A stretch of 64,000 bases of DNA from Pedobacter sp. PAMC26386 (GCA_014302835.1 CP060294.1:1860001-1924000); one strand, 5' to 3'; shown: positions 35,154 to 45,418, numbered from the stretch's first letter. A program made the numbers and translations. Notes: generated by a model not told the origin, from the letters alone.

Positions 35154-35804
35154 ATGGAGTTGACCAAAGAAAATATTCAAAACCTAAGACAAGATTACCG
35201 CGCTGCTGAACTTGCAGAAGGTGATATCGACAAAAATCCTATTGCACAATTTGGAAAATGGTTCAAAGATGCGATTGACGCTAAGCTGTATGAGCCGAAT
35301 GTAATGACACTAGCTACCGCAAGCTTATCCGGGAAGCCATCATCCCGTATTTTACTTTTAAAGGGGTTTGATGAGCATGGCTTCGTCTTTTTCACGAATT
35401 ATAAGAGTAAAAAAGGTCAGAACCTTCAGGAAAATCCGCAGGCTGCGATGCAGTTTTTCTGGCCGGAACTGGAACGTCAGGTAAGAATTGAGGGAATTGT
35501 GACAAAAGTCTCTGAAGACGTTTCTACGGTTTATTTTCATTCCCGCCCAAAAGGAAGCCAGATTGGAGCTACTGCCTCTCCACAAAGTACTATTATCCCT
35601 AACAGGGAGATTCTTGAGACGCGTGTACAAGAACTTACAGCAGAATATCAGGATACAGAAGTTCCGCGTCCTGAGCATTGGGGAGGTTATATTTTGCAAC
35701 CAGAACACATAGAATTCTGGCAAGGCCGCCCAAGCCGTTTACATGACAGGATCACCTACACCAGCGTCAATGGCGTATGGACAATTAACAGACTAGCACC
35801 TTAA
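35154..35804 (+). CDS. pdxH: Pyridoxamine 5'-phosphate oxidase
   Basis: This 216-residue FMN enzyme oxidises pyridoxine and pyridoxamine 5'-phosphate to PLP. Family marks are EPNVMTLATAS near residue 45, SSRILLLKGFD, FFTNYKSKKG (FMN contact), AMQFFWPELERQVRIEG, SRPKGSQIGA, and the C-terminal block EFWQGRPSRLHDR that binds substrate and FMN. It is the first of three closely spaced genes (pdxH, 3-hydroxybutyryl-CoA dehydrogenase, ruvB; nine bases between each). A box TATTTTTG at 35142-35149 matches the TAnnTTTG element, but its -33 partner is not at the right spacing. Confidence 0.95.
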   Translation: MELTKENIQNLRQDYRAAELAEGDIDKNPIAQFGKWFKDAIDAKLYEPNVMTLATASLSGKPSSRILLLKGFDEHGFVFFTNYKSKKGQNLQENPQAAMQFFWPELERQVRIEGIVTKVSEDVSTVYFHSRPKGSQIGATASPQSTIIPNREILETRVQELTAEYQDTEVPRPEHWGGYILQPEHIEFWQGRPSRLHDRITYTSVNGVWTINRLAP

Positions 35805-35813
35805 ACAAATAAA

Positions 35814-36704
35814 ATGACTAAAATAGCAGTAATCGGATCTGGTACCATGGGAAATGGTATCGCGCATACTTTTGCACAATTTGGCTACCAGGTAAACCTG
35901 GTTGACATCAACCAGGAAGCATTAAACAAAGGATTAAGTACAATTGGTAAAAACCTTGACCGTCAAGTAACTAAAGGAACAATTACCGAAGAAGATAAAG
36001 CAAATACATTACAGAACATAACTACTTTTATTGATTTTAAAACAGGTGTTGCAGAGGCCGATTTAATCGTTGAAGCTGCTACGGAAAACCTGGATCTTAA
36101 ACTAAAAATCTTCAGAGATCTGGATGCTTACGCGAAACCAGAGGCTATACTGGCAAGTAATACGTCTTCTATCTCCATCACGCATATTGCTTCGGTAACC
36201 AGCAGAGGAGAAAAGGTAATTGGCATGCACTTTATGAACCCTGTACCAGTAATGAAACTGGTAGAAGTGATTCGTGGGTATGCAACTTCTGACGAAACTA
36301 CTTCATTGGTAATGAAGCTATCAGAGAAATTAGGTAAATCTCCAGTTGAAGTAAATGATTATCCTGGTTTTGTGGCTAACCGTATTCTAATGCCAATGAT
36401 CAATGAAGCTATTTATACTTTATTTGAAGGTGTTGCGGGTGTCTCAGAAATCGACACAGTCATGAAATTAGGTATGGCTCACCCGATGGGTCCTTTGCAA
36501 TTAGCTGATTTTATCGGACTTGATGTCTGTCTGGCTATCATGAATGTATTACATAAAGGATTCGGAAATGCTAAATATGCCCCTTGCCCACTTTTAGTTA
36601 ATATGGTCATGGCTGGCAAAAAAGGCGTAAAATCAGGAGAAGGATTTTATGATTATGCAAATGGTGTCAAAGAAGCGAAACCAGCAGCTAAGTTTTTATC
36701 TTAA
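35814..36704 (+). CDS. 3-hydroxybutyryl-CoA dehydrogenase
   Basis: This 296-residue NAD-dependent dehydrogenase starts with IAVIGSGTMGNGIAHTFA (Rossmann motif). It has the catalytic HFMNPVPVMKLVEVI segment with His and downstream Glu, followed by NDYPGFVANRILMPMINEA and a helical C-terminal domain containing HPMGPLQLADFIGLD. It interconverts (S)-3-hydroxyacyl-CoA and acetoacetyl-type CoA in fatty-acid or butanoate metabolism. It lies nine bases after pdxH and nine before ruvB, so it is co-transcribed with unrelated functions. PaaH/Hbd-type members are hard to separate by sequence alone. Confidence 0.93.
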   Translation: MTKIAVIGSGTMGNGIAHTFAQFGYQVNLVDINQEALNKGLSTIGKNLDRQVTKGTITEEDKANTLQNITTFIDFKTGVAEADLIVEAATENLDLKLKIFRDLDAYAKPEAILASNTSSISITHIASVTSRGEKVIGMHFMNPVPVMKLVEVIRGYATSDETTSLVMKLSEKLGKSPVEVNDYPGFVANRILMPMINEAIYTLFEGVAGVSEIDTVMKLGMAHPMGPLQLADFIGLDVCLAIMNVLHKGFGNAKYAPCPLLVNMVMAGKKGVKSGEGFYDYANGVKEAKPAAKFLS

Positions 36705-36713
36705 CTTTACCAC

Positions 36714-37736
36714 ATGAACGAAAACCTTGATCCCTCTTCAGATAGCTTATCACCCATTGAAAGGGATATAGAGAAAGTGTTGCGTCCGCAGGCTTTTGAA
36801 GATTTTACTGGTCAGGAAAAAATCATGGAGAACCTGAAGATCTTCGTTAAAGCGGCAAAACTGCGCGGTGAACCTTTAGACCATGTACTACTACATGGCC
36901 CTCCGGGATTAGGAAAAACTACTCTTTCTTATATTATAGCCAATGAAATGGGTGTAGGTATTAAAGTGACTTCCGGACCGGTACTGGATAAACCAGGCGA
37001 CCTGGCTGGTCTTTTAACAAACCTGGAAACTGGAGATATACTTTTTATTGATGAAATACACCGCTTAAGCCCCCTGGTTGAAGAATACTTGTATTCTGCT
37101 ATGGAAGACTTCAAAATCGACATCATGCTGGAGAGCGGGCCTAACGCCCGTTCTGTCCAAATTACACTGAACCCTTTTACACTGGTTGGTGCAACTACCC
37201 GCTCTGGTTTACTAACTGCGCCCTTGCGTGCAAGATTCGGAATTAACTCCAGACTGGCTTATTACGATGCAAAACTATTGACAACCATCGTTCTGCGTTC
37301 CTCAGAAATTCTTAAAACTCCGATTACTGAAGAAGGTGCTTATGAAATTGCCCGACGCAGCCGCGGTACACCAAGGATAGCAAATGCTTTATTGAGACGG
37401 ACCAGAGATTTTGCGCAGATTAAAGGAAACGGAACAATTGATACTGCGATTGCGAAATATGCATTAACGGCTTTAAATGTGGATGAACACGGTCTGGATG
37501 AAATGGATAATAAGATCCTGCTAACCATCATTGATAAATTCAAAGGCGGCCCGGTAGGTTTAAAAACCATCGCCACTGCTGTTGGTGAAGATGAAGGAAC
37601 AATTGAAGAAGTATATGAGCCTTTCCTAATCCAGGAAGGCTATATGATGCGTACTTCGCGTGGTAGAGAAGTCACAGAAGCGGCCTATAAACACCTTAAA
37701 AGACAATATCAGGCCCAATCTGGTAAGTTATTTTAA
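36714..37736 (+). CDS. ruvB: Holliday junction branch migration helicase RuvB
   Basis: This 340-residue AAA+ motor has an N-terminal [12 protein letters not shown], Walker [12 protein letters not shown], Walker B FIDEIHRL, sensor 1 [20 protein letters not shown] (with arginine finger) and sensor 2 [17 protein letters not shown] winged helix at the C-terminus has [17 protein letters not shown]. With RuvA it drives branch migration at Holliday junctions. Length and motifs are complete. ruvA and ruvC are not in this window. Confidence 0.97.
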   Translation: MNENLDPSSDSLSPIERDIEKVLRPQAFEDFTGQEKIMENLKIFVKAAKLRGEPLDHVLLHGPPGLGKTTLSYIIANEMGVGIKVTSGPVLDKPGDLAGLLTNLETGDILFIDEIHRLSPLVEEYLYSAMEDFKIDIMLESGPNARSVQITLNPFTLVGATTRSGLLTAPLRARFGINSRLAYYDAKLLTTIVLRSSEILKTPITEEGAYEIARRSRGTPRIANALLRRTRDFAQIKGNGTIDTAIAKYALTALNVDEHGLDEMDNKILLTIIDKFKGGPVGLKTIATAVGEDEGTIEEVYEPFLIQEGYMMRTSRGREVTEAAYKHLKRQYQAQSGKLF

Positions 37737-37861
37737 AAAATATTTTTTTGAGGCATCATTTATGTGTTGGAAGAGGTAAATTAACCAATTCACGTCTGCA
37801 TTGCTTGCAAGGGAGCTGTAACAAGCCATTTGCAAGCAACACCGGCTTTAAAACAACACAC

Positions 37862-39370
37862 ATGAACATTGAAACAAGAAAGTTAACTTTAGAAGATTAC
37901 GACGATCTGAAAGAGTCAATGGAACAGGCATATGATACCCTTGGAGGCCAGATCTGGAGTAAACAGACTATCGCCAAACTACTCAAACTATTTCCTGAAG
38001 GTCAGCTTTGCATCGCTGTAGATGATAAAGTGGTTGCCTGTTCACTCGCCCTGATTGTGAATTATGATCAGTATGGTGATAAGCATACCTATGAAATGAT
38101 TACCGGGAGCTATACTTTTTCTACGCATGATCCTAATGGGGATACTTTATATGGTATTGAAATTTTTGTCTCTCCTGAATACAGAGGACTACGCTTAGGC
38201 CGCAGGTTATATGAAGCCAGGAAAGAACTTTGCGAGAGTTTGAACTTAAAAAGCATTATTGCCGGCGGACGTATCCCTGGTTATCATGAATATGCAGATA
38301 CACTGAGTCCCAGACAATATATTGATAAGGTAAAAGCGAAAGAGATCTATGACCCTACCCTTACTTTTCAGATATCGAATGATTTTCACGTCAGGAAAGT
38401 ATTAAAGAATTATCTGCCTGGAGATCATGAATCCAAAGAATTTGCAACACTGATTGAATGGAACAATATTTATTACCAGGGTGTGGATGCTTCGGCTCGT
38501 TCAGCAAAGACGATCAGAATTGGGTTGGTACAGTGGCAAATGCGTCTTTTCCCTGATATGGAAGCTTTTTATGAACAAGTAGAGTTCTTTGTAGATGCGG
38601 TAAGCGGATACAAATCTGACTTCATCATGTTCCCGGAACTTTTCAACACTCCTCTTTTACAACCTTACAATCATTTGCCGGAAATGGAAGCCATGCGCAA
38701 ACTGGCAGAACTAACTCCGGAAATTGTAGAAAAAATCCAGAGTTATGCGGTTTCATACAATGTAAACGTTATTTCGGGCAGTATGCCAATCCTAGAGAAC
38801 AACAAACTCTATAACGCCACCTACCTTTGTCACCGAAGCGGAAAAACAGAAGAATACAGAAAGATTCATATCACCCCTAACGAACTAAAATACTATGGTA
38901 TGGTTGGTGGTGACAAAATACAGGTTTTTGATACAGATTGTGGTAAAATTGGTATCCTGATCTGTTATGATGTTGAATTCCCTGAATTAAGCAGAATCTA
39001 TGCTGACCAGGGTATGCAAATCCTGTTTGTTCCATTCCTTACCGATACACAAAATGGGTATACCAGGGTGAGAAGATGTGCACAGGCCAGAGCGATAGAG
39101 AATGAGTGTTATGTTGCTATTGCGGGTTGTGTAGGTAACCTCCCGAAAGTGAACAATATGGATATCCAATTTGCACAATCGGCAGTATTTACGCCGTCAG
39201 ACTTTGCCTTTCCTACCAATGCAGTCAAAGCTGAAACTACGCCAAACACAGAAATGATGCTTGTAGTGGATGTCGACTTACATTTATTGGATGAATTACA
39301 TCATTTTGGTACTGTAAAAATACTGAAAGACCGCAGAACTGATCTTTATGAGGTTCGGTTGCTAAAATAG
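37862..39370 (+). CDS. GNAT acetyltransferase fused to a nitrilase-family amidohydrolase
   Basis: This 502-residue fusion joins a GNAT domain (about 1-210, with IEIFVSPEYRGLRLGRRLYEA at the acetyl-CoA pocket) to a carbon-nitrogen hydrolase (about 220-500). The nitrilase triad is visible as Glu in FPELFN, Lys in YRKIHITPNE and Cys in LICYDVEFPE. Such fusions are a known but poorly characterised architecture, and they may act on an amide intermediate of amine metabolism. The frame extends to a TTG at 37748, but the ATG at 37862 begins at the GNAT fold (ETRKLTLEDYDDL) and is preferred. It stands 125 bases after ruvB, possibly with its own promoter. Confidence 0.9.
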   Translation: MNIETRKLTLEDYDDLKESMEQAYDTLGGQIWSKQTIAKLLKLFPEGQLCIAVDDKVVACSLALIVNYDQYGDKHTYEMITGSYTFSTHDPNGDTLYGIEIFVSPEYRGLRLGRRLYEARKELCESLNLKSIIAGGRIPGYHEYADTLSPRQYIDKVKAKEIYDPTLTFQISNDFHVRKVLKNYLPGDHESKEFATLIEWNNIYYQGVDASARSAKTIRIGLVQWQMRLFPDMEAFYEQVEFFVDAVSGYKSDFIMFPELFNTPLLQPYNHLPEMEAMRKLAELTPEIVEKIQSYAVSYNVNVISGSMPILENNKLYNATYLCHRSGKTEEYRKIHITPNELKYYGMVGGDKIQVFDTDCGKIGILICYDVEFPELSRIYADQGMQILFVPFLTDTQNGYTRVRRCAQARAIENECYVAIAGCVGNLPKVNNMDIQFAQSAVFTPSDFAFPTNAVKAETTPNTEMMLVVDVDLHLLDELHHFGTVKILKDRRTDLYEVRLLK

Positions 39371-39413
39371 GGTCTAATCAATTAGGGTAATTATTTTTTC
39401 AGGAAAAACCAAT

Positions 39414-39474
39414 AAAGGAGCAGAAGCATAATGATTATGGGTAATATCCATTTTATGATTGCCTCTGCTCCTTT
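39414..39474. terminator. Bidirectional terminator between convergent genes
   Basis: AAAGGAGCAGA at 39414-39424 pairs with TCTGCTCCTTT at 39464-39474, and the loop region continues to pair imperfectly. A T-run follows on the plus strand. It separates the GNAT-nitrilase gene from the WG-repeat gene. Confidence 0.75.
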
Positions 39475-39496
39475 TTCATGAGCTTCCTTTAGAGGA

Positions 39497-41083
39497 TTAC
39501 TTTTCTCTATAGACTAAACCTGTGTTGATATTCAGATAAAACGAGATTTTTCTTCCGTTTTCAGTTTTAGTTACAAGACCATCAGCATCTATATGATCAT
39601 ATATTGCTGCTGTTATTAATTTATCATTCCTGATATCAATTAATCCGCAATATCCATTTTCACCACCACTATTTACGGTATAAACTGCAATACCCGATGT
39701 CAATTCGTTCTGTATATAGTCATATTTTGGTTTTACTTGCCAAAGCTTTTTTTTTGCATCATAAATACCATATTTCCCAGTCTCATTGTCTTTGCCCATA
39801 TACCAGTACTTTGAAGACTGAGAGTAGTCAACTATATCATGCATTGGCATCTCTAACAGGGATAGGTCGGGGTATAAAACCAGCATTGAGGAAAGTTTGC
39901 TGAATAGCAATCGTCCATCCGGGAGCATTTTCTGAAAGTCAGTATAAGCTGGGATCAGGGTATTCCAGTTTCCGGACGTGTCTAGTAAAATAGTCCTTTC
40001 GCCTACTTTTTTCACATCTGCAAATCCCGTCGTATTTACTAGAAAATACTTACCGCCAGGTATAGCTTTCAAAAGTGTAGCATTTTCTAAAATCCTGGCA
40101 GCTGGAATATTTGGACCATCAACCCCTTTATAATCATGAACAATAACGGGAAGTGGTTTTGAAAAATCAGAAGAGAAGTATACCTTTCCCTGATTACTTT
40201 TAAAGACAGAAGTCCGATCCAGAGGTTCAATAAGTTGAGATTGAGAATAATAGTTATCAACCAAAATTTTAGCCCCTTGGGAAGTATTAAATGTTACGTT
40301 TTTTTGATAAGTATAACTGATTTTGTCAATTGCTTCGCCTTCCATATTCACCTTAATATACCCATTAACATCTTGAAAAGACTTACCTCTCAACAAAAGT
40401 AAGGTACTATCATTCAGTATTTTGTCGACAGGACCAAAACTCGTCCCGATTTTCTTCTCAGGACTTAACTGGTAGCAGTCGTACATAATAATAAAAGATT
40501 TTCCAGCAACATCAATAGCTATATTTTTCCAATAGGTATTCTTATGATCGCCCTTTAACAACTTTTGACTAAATAAAGTTTTATAGTCTGGTAAAGAGTG
40601 AATCTTCCATTTAGACTTAAGGACTTTAAAAAAGCCCCTGTCGTCAGAAGTTACTACATATATGTCTGGTAAGATTTTCCAGTTCCAAAATTGCCACCAG
40701 GCATTGTATATCTCCTGTGAGATCAATAAGGTTGAATTCCCTCTTGACAATAATTTTGCAAAAGCATATTCAGCTTGAATAATTACTTTTCCATGCGCAT
40801 CAATTACTTCGTACTGAGTTGCCGTCCCGGCCTTACCCTTTATGGTTTGAAGCGCATACCCCCCTACAAATAAGCTTGGTTGATCAAATTTAGGGGGAAT
40901 GATTAACGTTCCATTGCCATCACAATAGCCAAACTTACCAGTTCTAGCTAACCACGGATACAATTTTAGATTTTGTTGCTTTTGCAGGTCAGGACTCAAA
41001 TTTGCTGATTTATTACAAGCAAAGAGTACACTGGTAGAAATAAGGATTATTGAACCTAATATTTTTAGTGTACGTAGCTTCAT
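39497..41083 (-). CDS. WG-repeat lipoprotein
   Basis: This 528-residue lipoprotein has lipobox VLFAC (Cys23 or so). WG-type repeats are visible at the start (TGKFGYCDGNGTLIIPPKFD, about 52-71) and near the end (TGKYGIYDAKKKLWQVKPKYD and GYCGLIDIRNDKLITAAIYD). The middle is more divergent and beta-rich. WG repeats (PF14903) are thought to mediate binding at the envelope; the function is unknown. It is divergent from queG with about 120 bases between. Intact, although only part of the body shows recognisable repeats. Confidence 0.8.
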   Translation of the reverse strand: MKLRTLKILGSIILISTSVLFACNKSANLSPDLQKQQNLKLYPWLARTGKFGYCDGNGTLIIPPKFDQPSLFVGGYALQTIKGKAGTATQYEVIDAHGKVIIQAEYAFAKLLSRGNSTLLISQEIYNAWWQFWNWKILPDIYVVTSDDRGFFKVLKSKWKIHSLPDYKTLFSQKLLKGDHKNTYWKNIAIDVAGKSFIIMYDCYQLSPEKKIGTSFGPVDKILNDSTLLLLRGKSFQDVNGYIKVNMEGEAIDKISYTYQKNVTFNTSQGAKILVDNYYSQSQLIEPLDRTSVFKSNQGKVYFSSDFSKPLPVIVHDYKGVDGPNIPAARILENATLLKAIPGGKYFLVNTTGFADVKKVGERTILLDTSGNWNTLIPAYTDFQKMLPDGRLLFSKLSSMLVLYPDLSLLEMPMHDIVDYSQSSKYWYMGKDNETGKYGIYDAKKKLWQVKPKYDYIQNELTSGIAVYTVNSGGENGYCGLIDIRNDKLITAAIYDHIDADGLVTKTENGRKISFYLNINTGLVYREK

Positions 41084-41186
41084 AAGGTTTCATCTCTCAG
41101 AGATCTTCGATAAATAATATGATGCAATATAAAGATATACATCATTACTAATAGCAACCCATTTTTTATTTAAGAACACAGAAACG

Positions 41187-41194
41187 TACCTTTG
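41187..41194 (+). promoter_or_regulatory. Candidate -7 box of the queG promoter
   Basis: TACCTTTG fits the Bacteroidota -7 consensus TAnnTTTG and lies eight bases before the queG ATG. A T-rich stretch at 41163-41167 stands at about the right distance for a weak -33 element. This would give a very short leader. Confidence 0.45.
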
Positions 41195-41201
41195 TGAAGA
41201 A

Positions 41202-42155
41202 ATGTACAATAACCCTGCAAAATACAGCCAGCTTATTAAAGATGAAGCCCTCAGACTAGGCTTTATGCAATGTGGCATAGCTAAAGCAGGTTTTCTGGAA
41301 GAAGAAGCACCAAGACTCGAAAAATGGCTTAAAGATAACCGTCACGGACAGATGAGTTATATGGAAAATAATTTTGACAAAAGGCTTAATCCTACCTTAC
41401 TTGTCGATGATGCAAAATCTGTCATTTCCCTTACGCTCAATTACTTCCCGGAAGAACGACAAATAGATCCTGACGCACCAAAGATCTCCAAATATGCTTA
41501 TGGAGCGGATTACCATACCGTCATCAAAGACAAACTATTCCTTTTACTCAATTTTATTGAAGAAAATATCGGTGCAGTCAGTGGCAGAGCCTTTGTAGAC
41601 TCAGCTCCCGTACTTGACCGTGCCTGGGCCAAACGTGCTGGTATAGGATGGATTGGTAAAAACAGTAATATCATTAGTAAAAAAAGTGGTTCATTCTTCT
41701 TTTTAGCAGAGCTTATCATTGATCTCGATCTAGTTTACGATGAACCGTTTGCGACTGACCACTGCGGAACATGTACCAAATGCATAGATGCCTGCCCAAC
41801 TGACGCTATCCTATCCCCTTTTATTATTGACGCAAACAAATGTATTTCTTACCTCACCATTGAATTAAGAGAAGAAATACCAAAAAGTTTTGATGATAAA
41901 ATGGATAACTGGATGTTTGGATGTGATATTTGCCAGGATGTATGCCCCTGGAACAGGTTTTCCGTCCCACATACAGAACCTCAATTTAAACCAAACGAGA
42001 ATTTGCTGGGAATGAAACGGGAAGACTGGATGGATATTACCGAAGATGTATTTAAACAGATCTTTAAAAATTCGGCAGTAAAGCGGACTAAGTTTAAAGG
42101 CTTAACCCGCAATATTGATTTCATCAGGCAGATTCCTGATGAAATCAATGATTAA
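41202..42155 (+). CDS. queG: Epoxyqueuosine reductase QueG
   Basis: This 317-residue enzyme carries an N-terminal cobalamin-binding reductase domain and two 4Fe-4S clusters, with Cys sets [12 protein letters not shown] (about residue 187) and [13 protein letters not shown] (about 243). Family marks are [11 protein letters not shown], a [16 protein letters not shown] segment and [13 protein letters not shown]. It reduces epoxyqueuosine to queuosine in tRNA wobble-base modification. It is monocistronic, with a short leader, and convergent with the M1 peptidase gene. Confidence 0.95.
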   Translation: MYNNPAKYSQLIKDEALRLGFMQCGIAKAGFLEEEAPRLEKWLKDNRHGQMSYMENNFDKRLNPTLLVDDAKSVISLTLNYFPEERQIDPDAPKISKYAYGADYHTVIKDKLFLLLNFIEENIGAVSGRAFVDSAPVLDRAWAKRAGIGWIGKNSNIISKKSGSFFFLAELIIDLDLVYDEPFATDHCGTCTKCIDACPTDAILSPFIIDANKCISYLTIELREEIPKSFDDKMDNWMFGCDICQDVCPWNRFSVPHTEPQFKPNENLLGMKREDWMDITEDVFKQIFKNSAVKRTKFKGLTRNIDFIRQIPDEIND

Positions 42156-42171
42156 ATTGCTCTGGTTGAGT

Positions 42172-44037
42172 TTATCTAACTGTCAGAATGTTATTGTAGT
42201 CGTTTTTATCAGGTACGTAAGTACTTCCAATCACTACTTTCTTTATCGTTTTATTCGTCTTGAATGGTATAGAGATCATCTGTACAGGCTGCTCCCATAC
42301 GCCGATACTCCAATGTACTTTTTCAGTAGAATCGTCCTCATAAGTCAAAGTAAGATAAACTGGCAGAGGCTTAAGACTTTTATTTTCTATTTTAAAGCTG
42401 TAGCCATCAGCGGTTTTATCCGCATCAACAATACCCAAATCAAGATCTCCTTCTTCAAAGAACCAGCGTTTCCAGAACCAATCCATGTTTTTGCCTGATC
42501 CTTCATTCATACTGTAAAAGAAATCGAAAGGCATAGGGTGTTTACCATGCCACTGCTCAATATAATGATGCAAAGCTTTCGTAAACAATTCATCGCCCAA
42601 ATAATCTTTCACATATAAATATCCCAAAGCAGGTTTAGGATAAGAATTAGTGAATGTTCCCGATCCTAGCAGATCTGGAGTAAGCGTCATAATTGGGGTA
42701 TCATTTTTTGTCCCTGAAGTAGAAGCAGTAGGTTGTATCCCATATTCATCTACCATCGTAGAATCAATCAGAGGAGAATTTAACCACTCGCCAATAGTTG
42801 CCCATCCTTCATCCATCCAGCCATATTTTGTTTCATTGATCCCCATATAAAAAGGGAACATGGTATGGAAAATTTCATGAATAGTCAATGTGATTGCATT
42901 CTCGCGTTTATCAGTAGGGTTATCATTCACCATCATTGGATACTCCATCTGGTCAAGACCGTCAAAAACTGTCTCATGCGCATATGGGTATGGCCATTTA
43001 GGAAACTTATAACTCATTGCATCGACAGATTTACGTGCAAAGTCTATTACTTCATAATAGTCCTTATGAATTGGATTAAATGCGGCATCTACACGGGTTC
43101 TTCTCTTTGTAGCCGGATCAACGACCAAACTGCTTGACTTCCACAAATAATGGTCACTTGTAGCAAATACAAAATCAGTTACATTCTTTGCCTCAAATTT
43201 CCAGGTATTAAAGTCCTGGTTTTTAGTTATAGTGTGTGTAGCAAGATCGTTTTCATTGATCACATTCACTACGCTATCTACCTGCTCTGCCAGGGTAATC
43301 CTATCAGCAATTTTCTTGTGTAAAACATTTTTAGCATTCATCAGGTCTCCTGTTGCCCAGATCACATAATCTTTAGGAACCGTTACAGCTGCTTTGAAAT
43401 TACAGAAGTCATTGTAAAACTCTGCATCACCCAGATAAGGATACTTGTTCCATCCATCGATATCATCATAAACAGCAATACGCGGAAAGAAATAAGCTAC
43501 AAAATAGGACCCCTCATCTACCATTCCGGTTCTGTTATGAGAACCTTTATTTAAAGTGTACTCATAAACAATCTTAACTCTGATACTTTTTCCTGGAGCC
43601 AGTGCAGCAATTGAAGTATGCATGTTAGTTCCGTCAATCTGCAAAGCATCGGCAGCAACCGATTTATCATTCACTGATAGAGCACCAATCTTTACTCCTT
43701 CTCCTAAATCTTTGTCAGCAACTTTAGTAGCTCGCGGACTGCCATCTTTATATAAATTTGGATACAGTTTAAACCAAACTTCTTTCAAGGTATCAGGACT
43801 TTGATTTTTATAAATGACGTCAACTGTACCTTTCAACAAACCAGAGATAGGATCAAAGTCTACTTTAAGATCATAATCAGCTGTGTTTTGCCAGTATTTC
43901 AAACCTGGTCTGCCATTTACAGCTCTCGTCCCTTTGGAGTATGCCTGCTGAAAATCAGGAGGTACTGGTAAACTCTGTTGAGCAAAAACGCTCAGTCCTA
44001 TCACACTGAACAGGCTGAGCATTATCAATTTTTTCAT
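42172..44037 (-). CDS. Secreted M1-family metallopeptidase
   Basis: This 621-residue aminopeptidase-like protein has a signal peptide (MKKLIMLSLF start, ending FAQQ). An N-terminal beta domain has YDLKVDFDPISGLLKGTVDV, and the gluzincin motif HEIFH with its distal zinc ligand Glu lies in WMDEGWATIGE. The exopeptidase GxMEN motif is replaced by LDQMEYPMM, as in many Bacteroidota M1 relatives. It probably degrades peptides in the periplasm or outside. The frame extends to codons before the ATG at 44037, but the signal peptide fixes that start. Confidence 0.9.
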   Translation of the reverse strand: MKKLIMLSLFSVIGLSVFAQQSLPVPPDFQQAYSKGTRAVNGRPGLKYWQNTADYDLKVDFDPISGLLKGTVDVIYKNQSPDTLKEVWFKLYPNLYKDGSPRATKVADKDLGEGVKIGALSVNDKSVAADALQIDGTNMHTSIAALAPGKSIRVKIVYEYTLNKGSHNRTGMVDEGSYFVAYFFPRIAVYDDIDGWNKYPYLGDAEFYNDFCNFKAAVTVPKDYVIWATGDLMNAKNVLHKKIADRITLAEQVDSVVNVINENDLATHTITKNQDFNTWKFEAKNVTDFVFATSDHYLWKSSSLVVDPATKRRTRVDAAFNPIHKDYYEVIDFARKSVDAMSYKFPKWPYPYAHETVFDGLDQMEYPMMVNDNPTDKRENAITLTIHEIFHTMFPFYMGINETKYGWMDEGWATIGEWLNSPLIDSTMVDEYGIQPTASTSGTKNDTPIMTLTPDLLGSGTFTNSYPKPALGYLYVKDYLGDELFTKALHHYIEQWHGKHPMPFDFFYSMNEGSGKNMDWFWKRWFFEEGDLDLGIVDADKTADGYSFKIENKSLKPLPVYLTLTYEDDSTEKVHWSIGVWEQPVQMISIPFKTNKTIKKVVIGSTYVPDKNDYNNILTVR

Positions 44038-44140
44038 TAGAATATGTTTATTTTTTAATGGTGCACAGGATGGTCTCATCTCAGTATGTTTTCGTGACTT
44101 TGATCTTAACACAAAGCTGCACAAAAGTAATTACAGTAAA

Positions 44141-44180
44141 AAACCTGCATAAGCCCTATGAAAGGGACTAATGCAGGTTT
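44141..44180 (-). terminator. Rho-independent terminator of the exonuclease gene
   Basis: AAACCTGCAT at 44141-44150 pairs with ATGCAGGTTT at 44171-44180, with an inner CCCT/AGGG pairing. A T-run follows on the minus strand, about 10 bases after the exonuclease stop. Confidence 0.82.
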
Positions 44181-44190
44181 CGTCTATTTT

Positions 44191-45222
44191 CTATTTACCG
44201 AATTTCATTTTTAATTGCTCCAGCATGTCTGGAGTAACGTTTACTGCTGGCTTTTCTTTTTTAGGTTGCTGAGCGGGCTGTCTTACTTGTCCGCCTGCTT
44301 GCTGTGGCCTTGGCTGCGCCGCAGCAGGCTTAGGCTTTGCTACAGGATTAACAGCCGGGCTAGCTTGTTCAGCTGGTTTTGGTACTGCTGGCATTTTTGC
44401 TGCTCTGTTCAGTTCCTTTTTCTTATTCCAGCGTGTCCAGATTTCCTCCAGTTTTTTCTTTGTATATAAAGGAAAATCTCCCTGTTTCATCCATGCATAA
44501 TAACTAGGTTCAGTATCAAATACATGTTCTACTGTTTTATTTTTATGTTTTCCGAAATTAAATACTTCCTCATCGTTTTCGTTGAAGACCATTCTACCAG
44601 CAAAGTCAACTGGCTTGTTCATGTTTGTGAACGCATGTAAAGCATCTACATCATTTTTAACCGGTTGAGAAATATTACCTTGTTTATCCTCAAAATCTAC
44701 ATTTTCATAACGGTCAAGCTGTGACAGTAATACATGATAAGTAGCTTTAATATCTGCTTCAGCAGAGTGTGCATTGATAATATCTTTATTGCAATAAAAT
44801 TTATAAGCTGCACGTAAAGTACGCTGCTCCATTTGATGGAATATGTTTTGTACGTCTACAAATCTTCTGCCTGTCATATCAAAATCAACACCTGCACGTA
44901 AGAATTCTTCTAATAATACCGGAATATCAAAACGATTCGAATTGTAACCTGCAAGATCAGCATCGCCAATAAATTCTGCAATTTCTGCTGCTACTTCTTT
45001 AAATTTAGGTGCATCAGCAATATGCTCATCGTAAATTCCATGAATCAGTGAAGATTGCAATGGAATGGGCATTTCAGGATGAATGCGTAATGTTTTTACC
45101 AGCTCAGATCCATCTGGCATGGCTTTTAAAATTGCAATTTCAACGATACGATCAGCACCAACGTTAATTCCAGTGGTTTCCAGATCAAAAAAAGCAAGAG
45201 GACGGATTAGATTTAATTTCAT
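44191..45222 (-). CDS. DnaQ-like 3'-5' exonuclease with low-complexity tail
   Basis: This 343-residue protein starts with a DEDDh exonuclease domain (about 1-175): FFDLETTGIN (first acidic pair), AGYNSNRFDIPVL, and AHSAEADIKATYHVL (His and last Asp). A middle part has FNFGKHKNKTVEHVF and YYAWMKQGDFP, matching the small domain found after exonuclease domains in Bacteroidota PolC-like nucleases. It ends in a Pro/Ala/Lys/Gln-rich tail (about 285-330). It may proofread or act in repair, but it is not necessarily the replicative epsilon subunit. The ATG at 45222 is preferred over an upstream start that adds 23 residues. Confidence 0.88.
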   Translation of the reverse strand: MKLNLIRPLAFFDLETTGINVGADRIVEIAILKAMPDGSELVKTLRIHPEMPIPLQSSLIHGIYDEHIADAPKFKEVAAEIAEFIGDADLAGYNSNRFDIPVLLEEFLRAGVDFDMTGRRFVDVQNIFHQMEQRTLRAAYKFYCNKDIINAHSAEADIKATYHVLLSQLDRYENVDFEDKQGNISQPVKNDVDALHAFTNMNKPVDFAGRMVFNENDEEVFNFGKHKNKTVEHVFDTEPSYYAWMKQGDFPLYTKKKLEEIWTRWNKKKELNRAAKMPAVPKPAEQASPAVNPVAKPKPAAAQPRPQQAGGQVRQPAQQPKKEKPAVNVTPDMLEQLKMKFGK

Positions 45223-45418
45223 TAGTATTTTTAATTTTTTAATGGGGTCAGATGGGCTATTGGCAATCATACTTTTAACTAAGAAAAACAATACCTAATC
45301 CTATACCAATTATCATAAATAAGATACATTAATATTTCGGTTGTAGCGAATTTTTTATACTTAGTCCAAAATGATATTTCCTGCTTCCTGCTTTCCATCT
45401 ATATATTTTGTGTAATTT

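Noticed and set aside
39391..39513. A minus-strand frame encoding a charged stretch plus a hydrophobic end (EKGAEAIIKWILPIII...), resembling a small membrane protein
   Set aside because: It has an in-frame stop just upstream (39514-39516) and no ATG, GTG or TTG before the hydrophobic segment. It also coincides with the arms of the terminator hairpin at 39414-39474, so the hydrophobic look is probably a by-product of the stem sequence.
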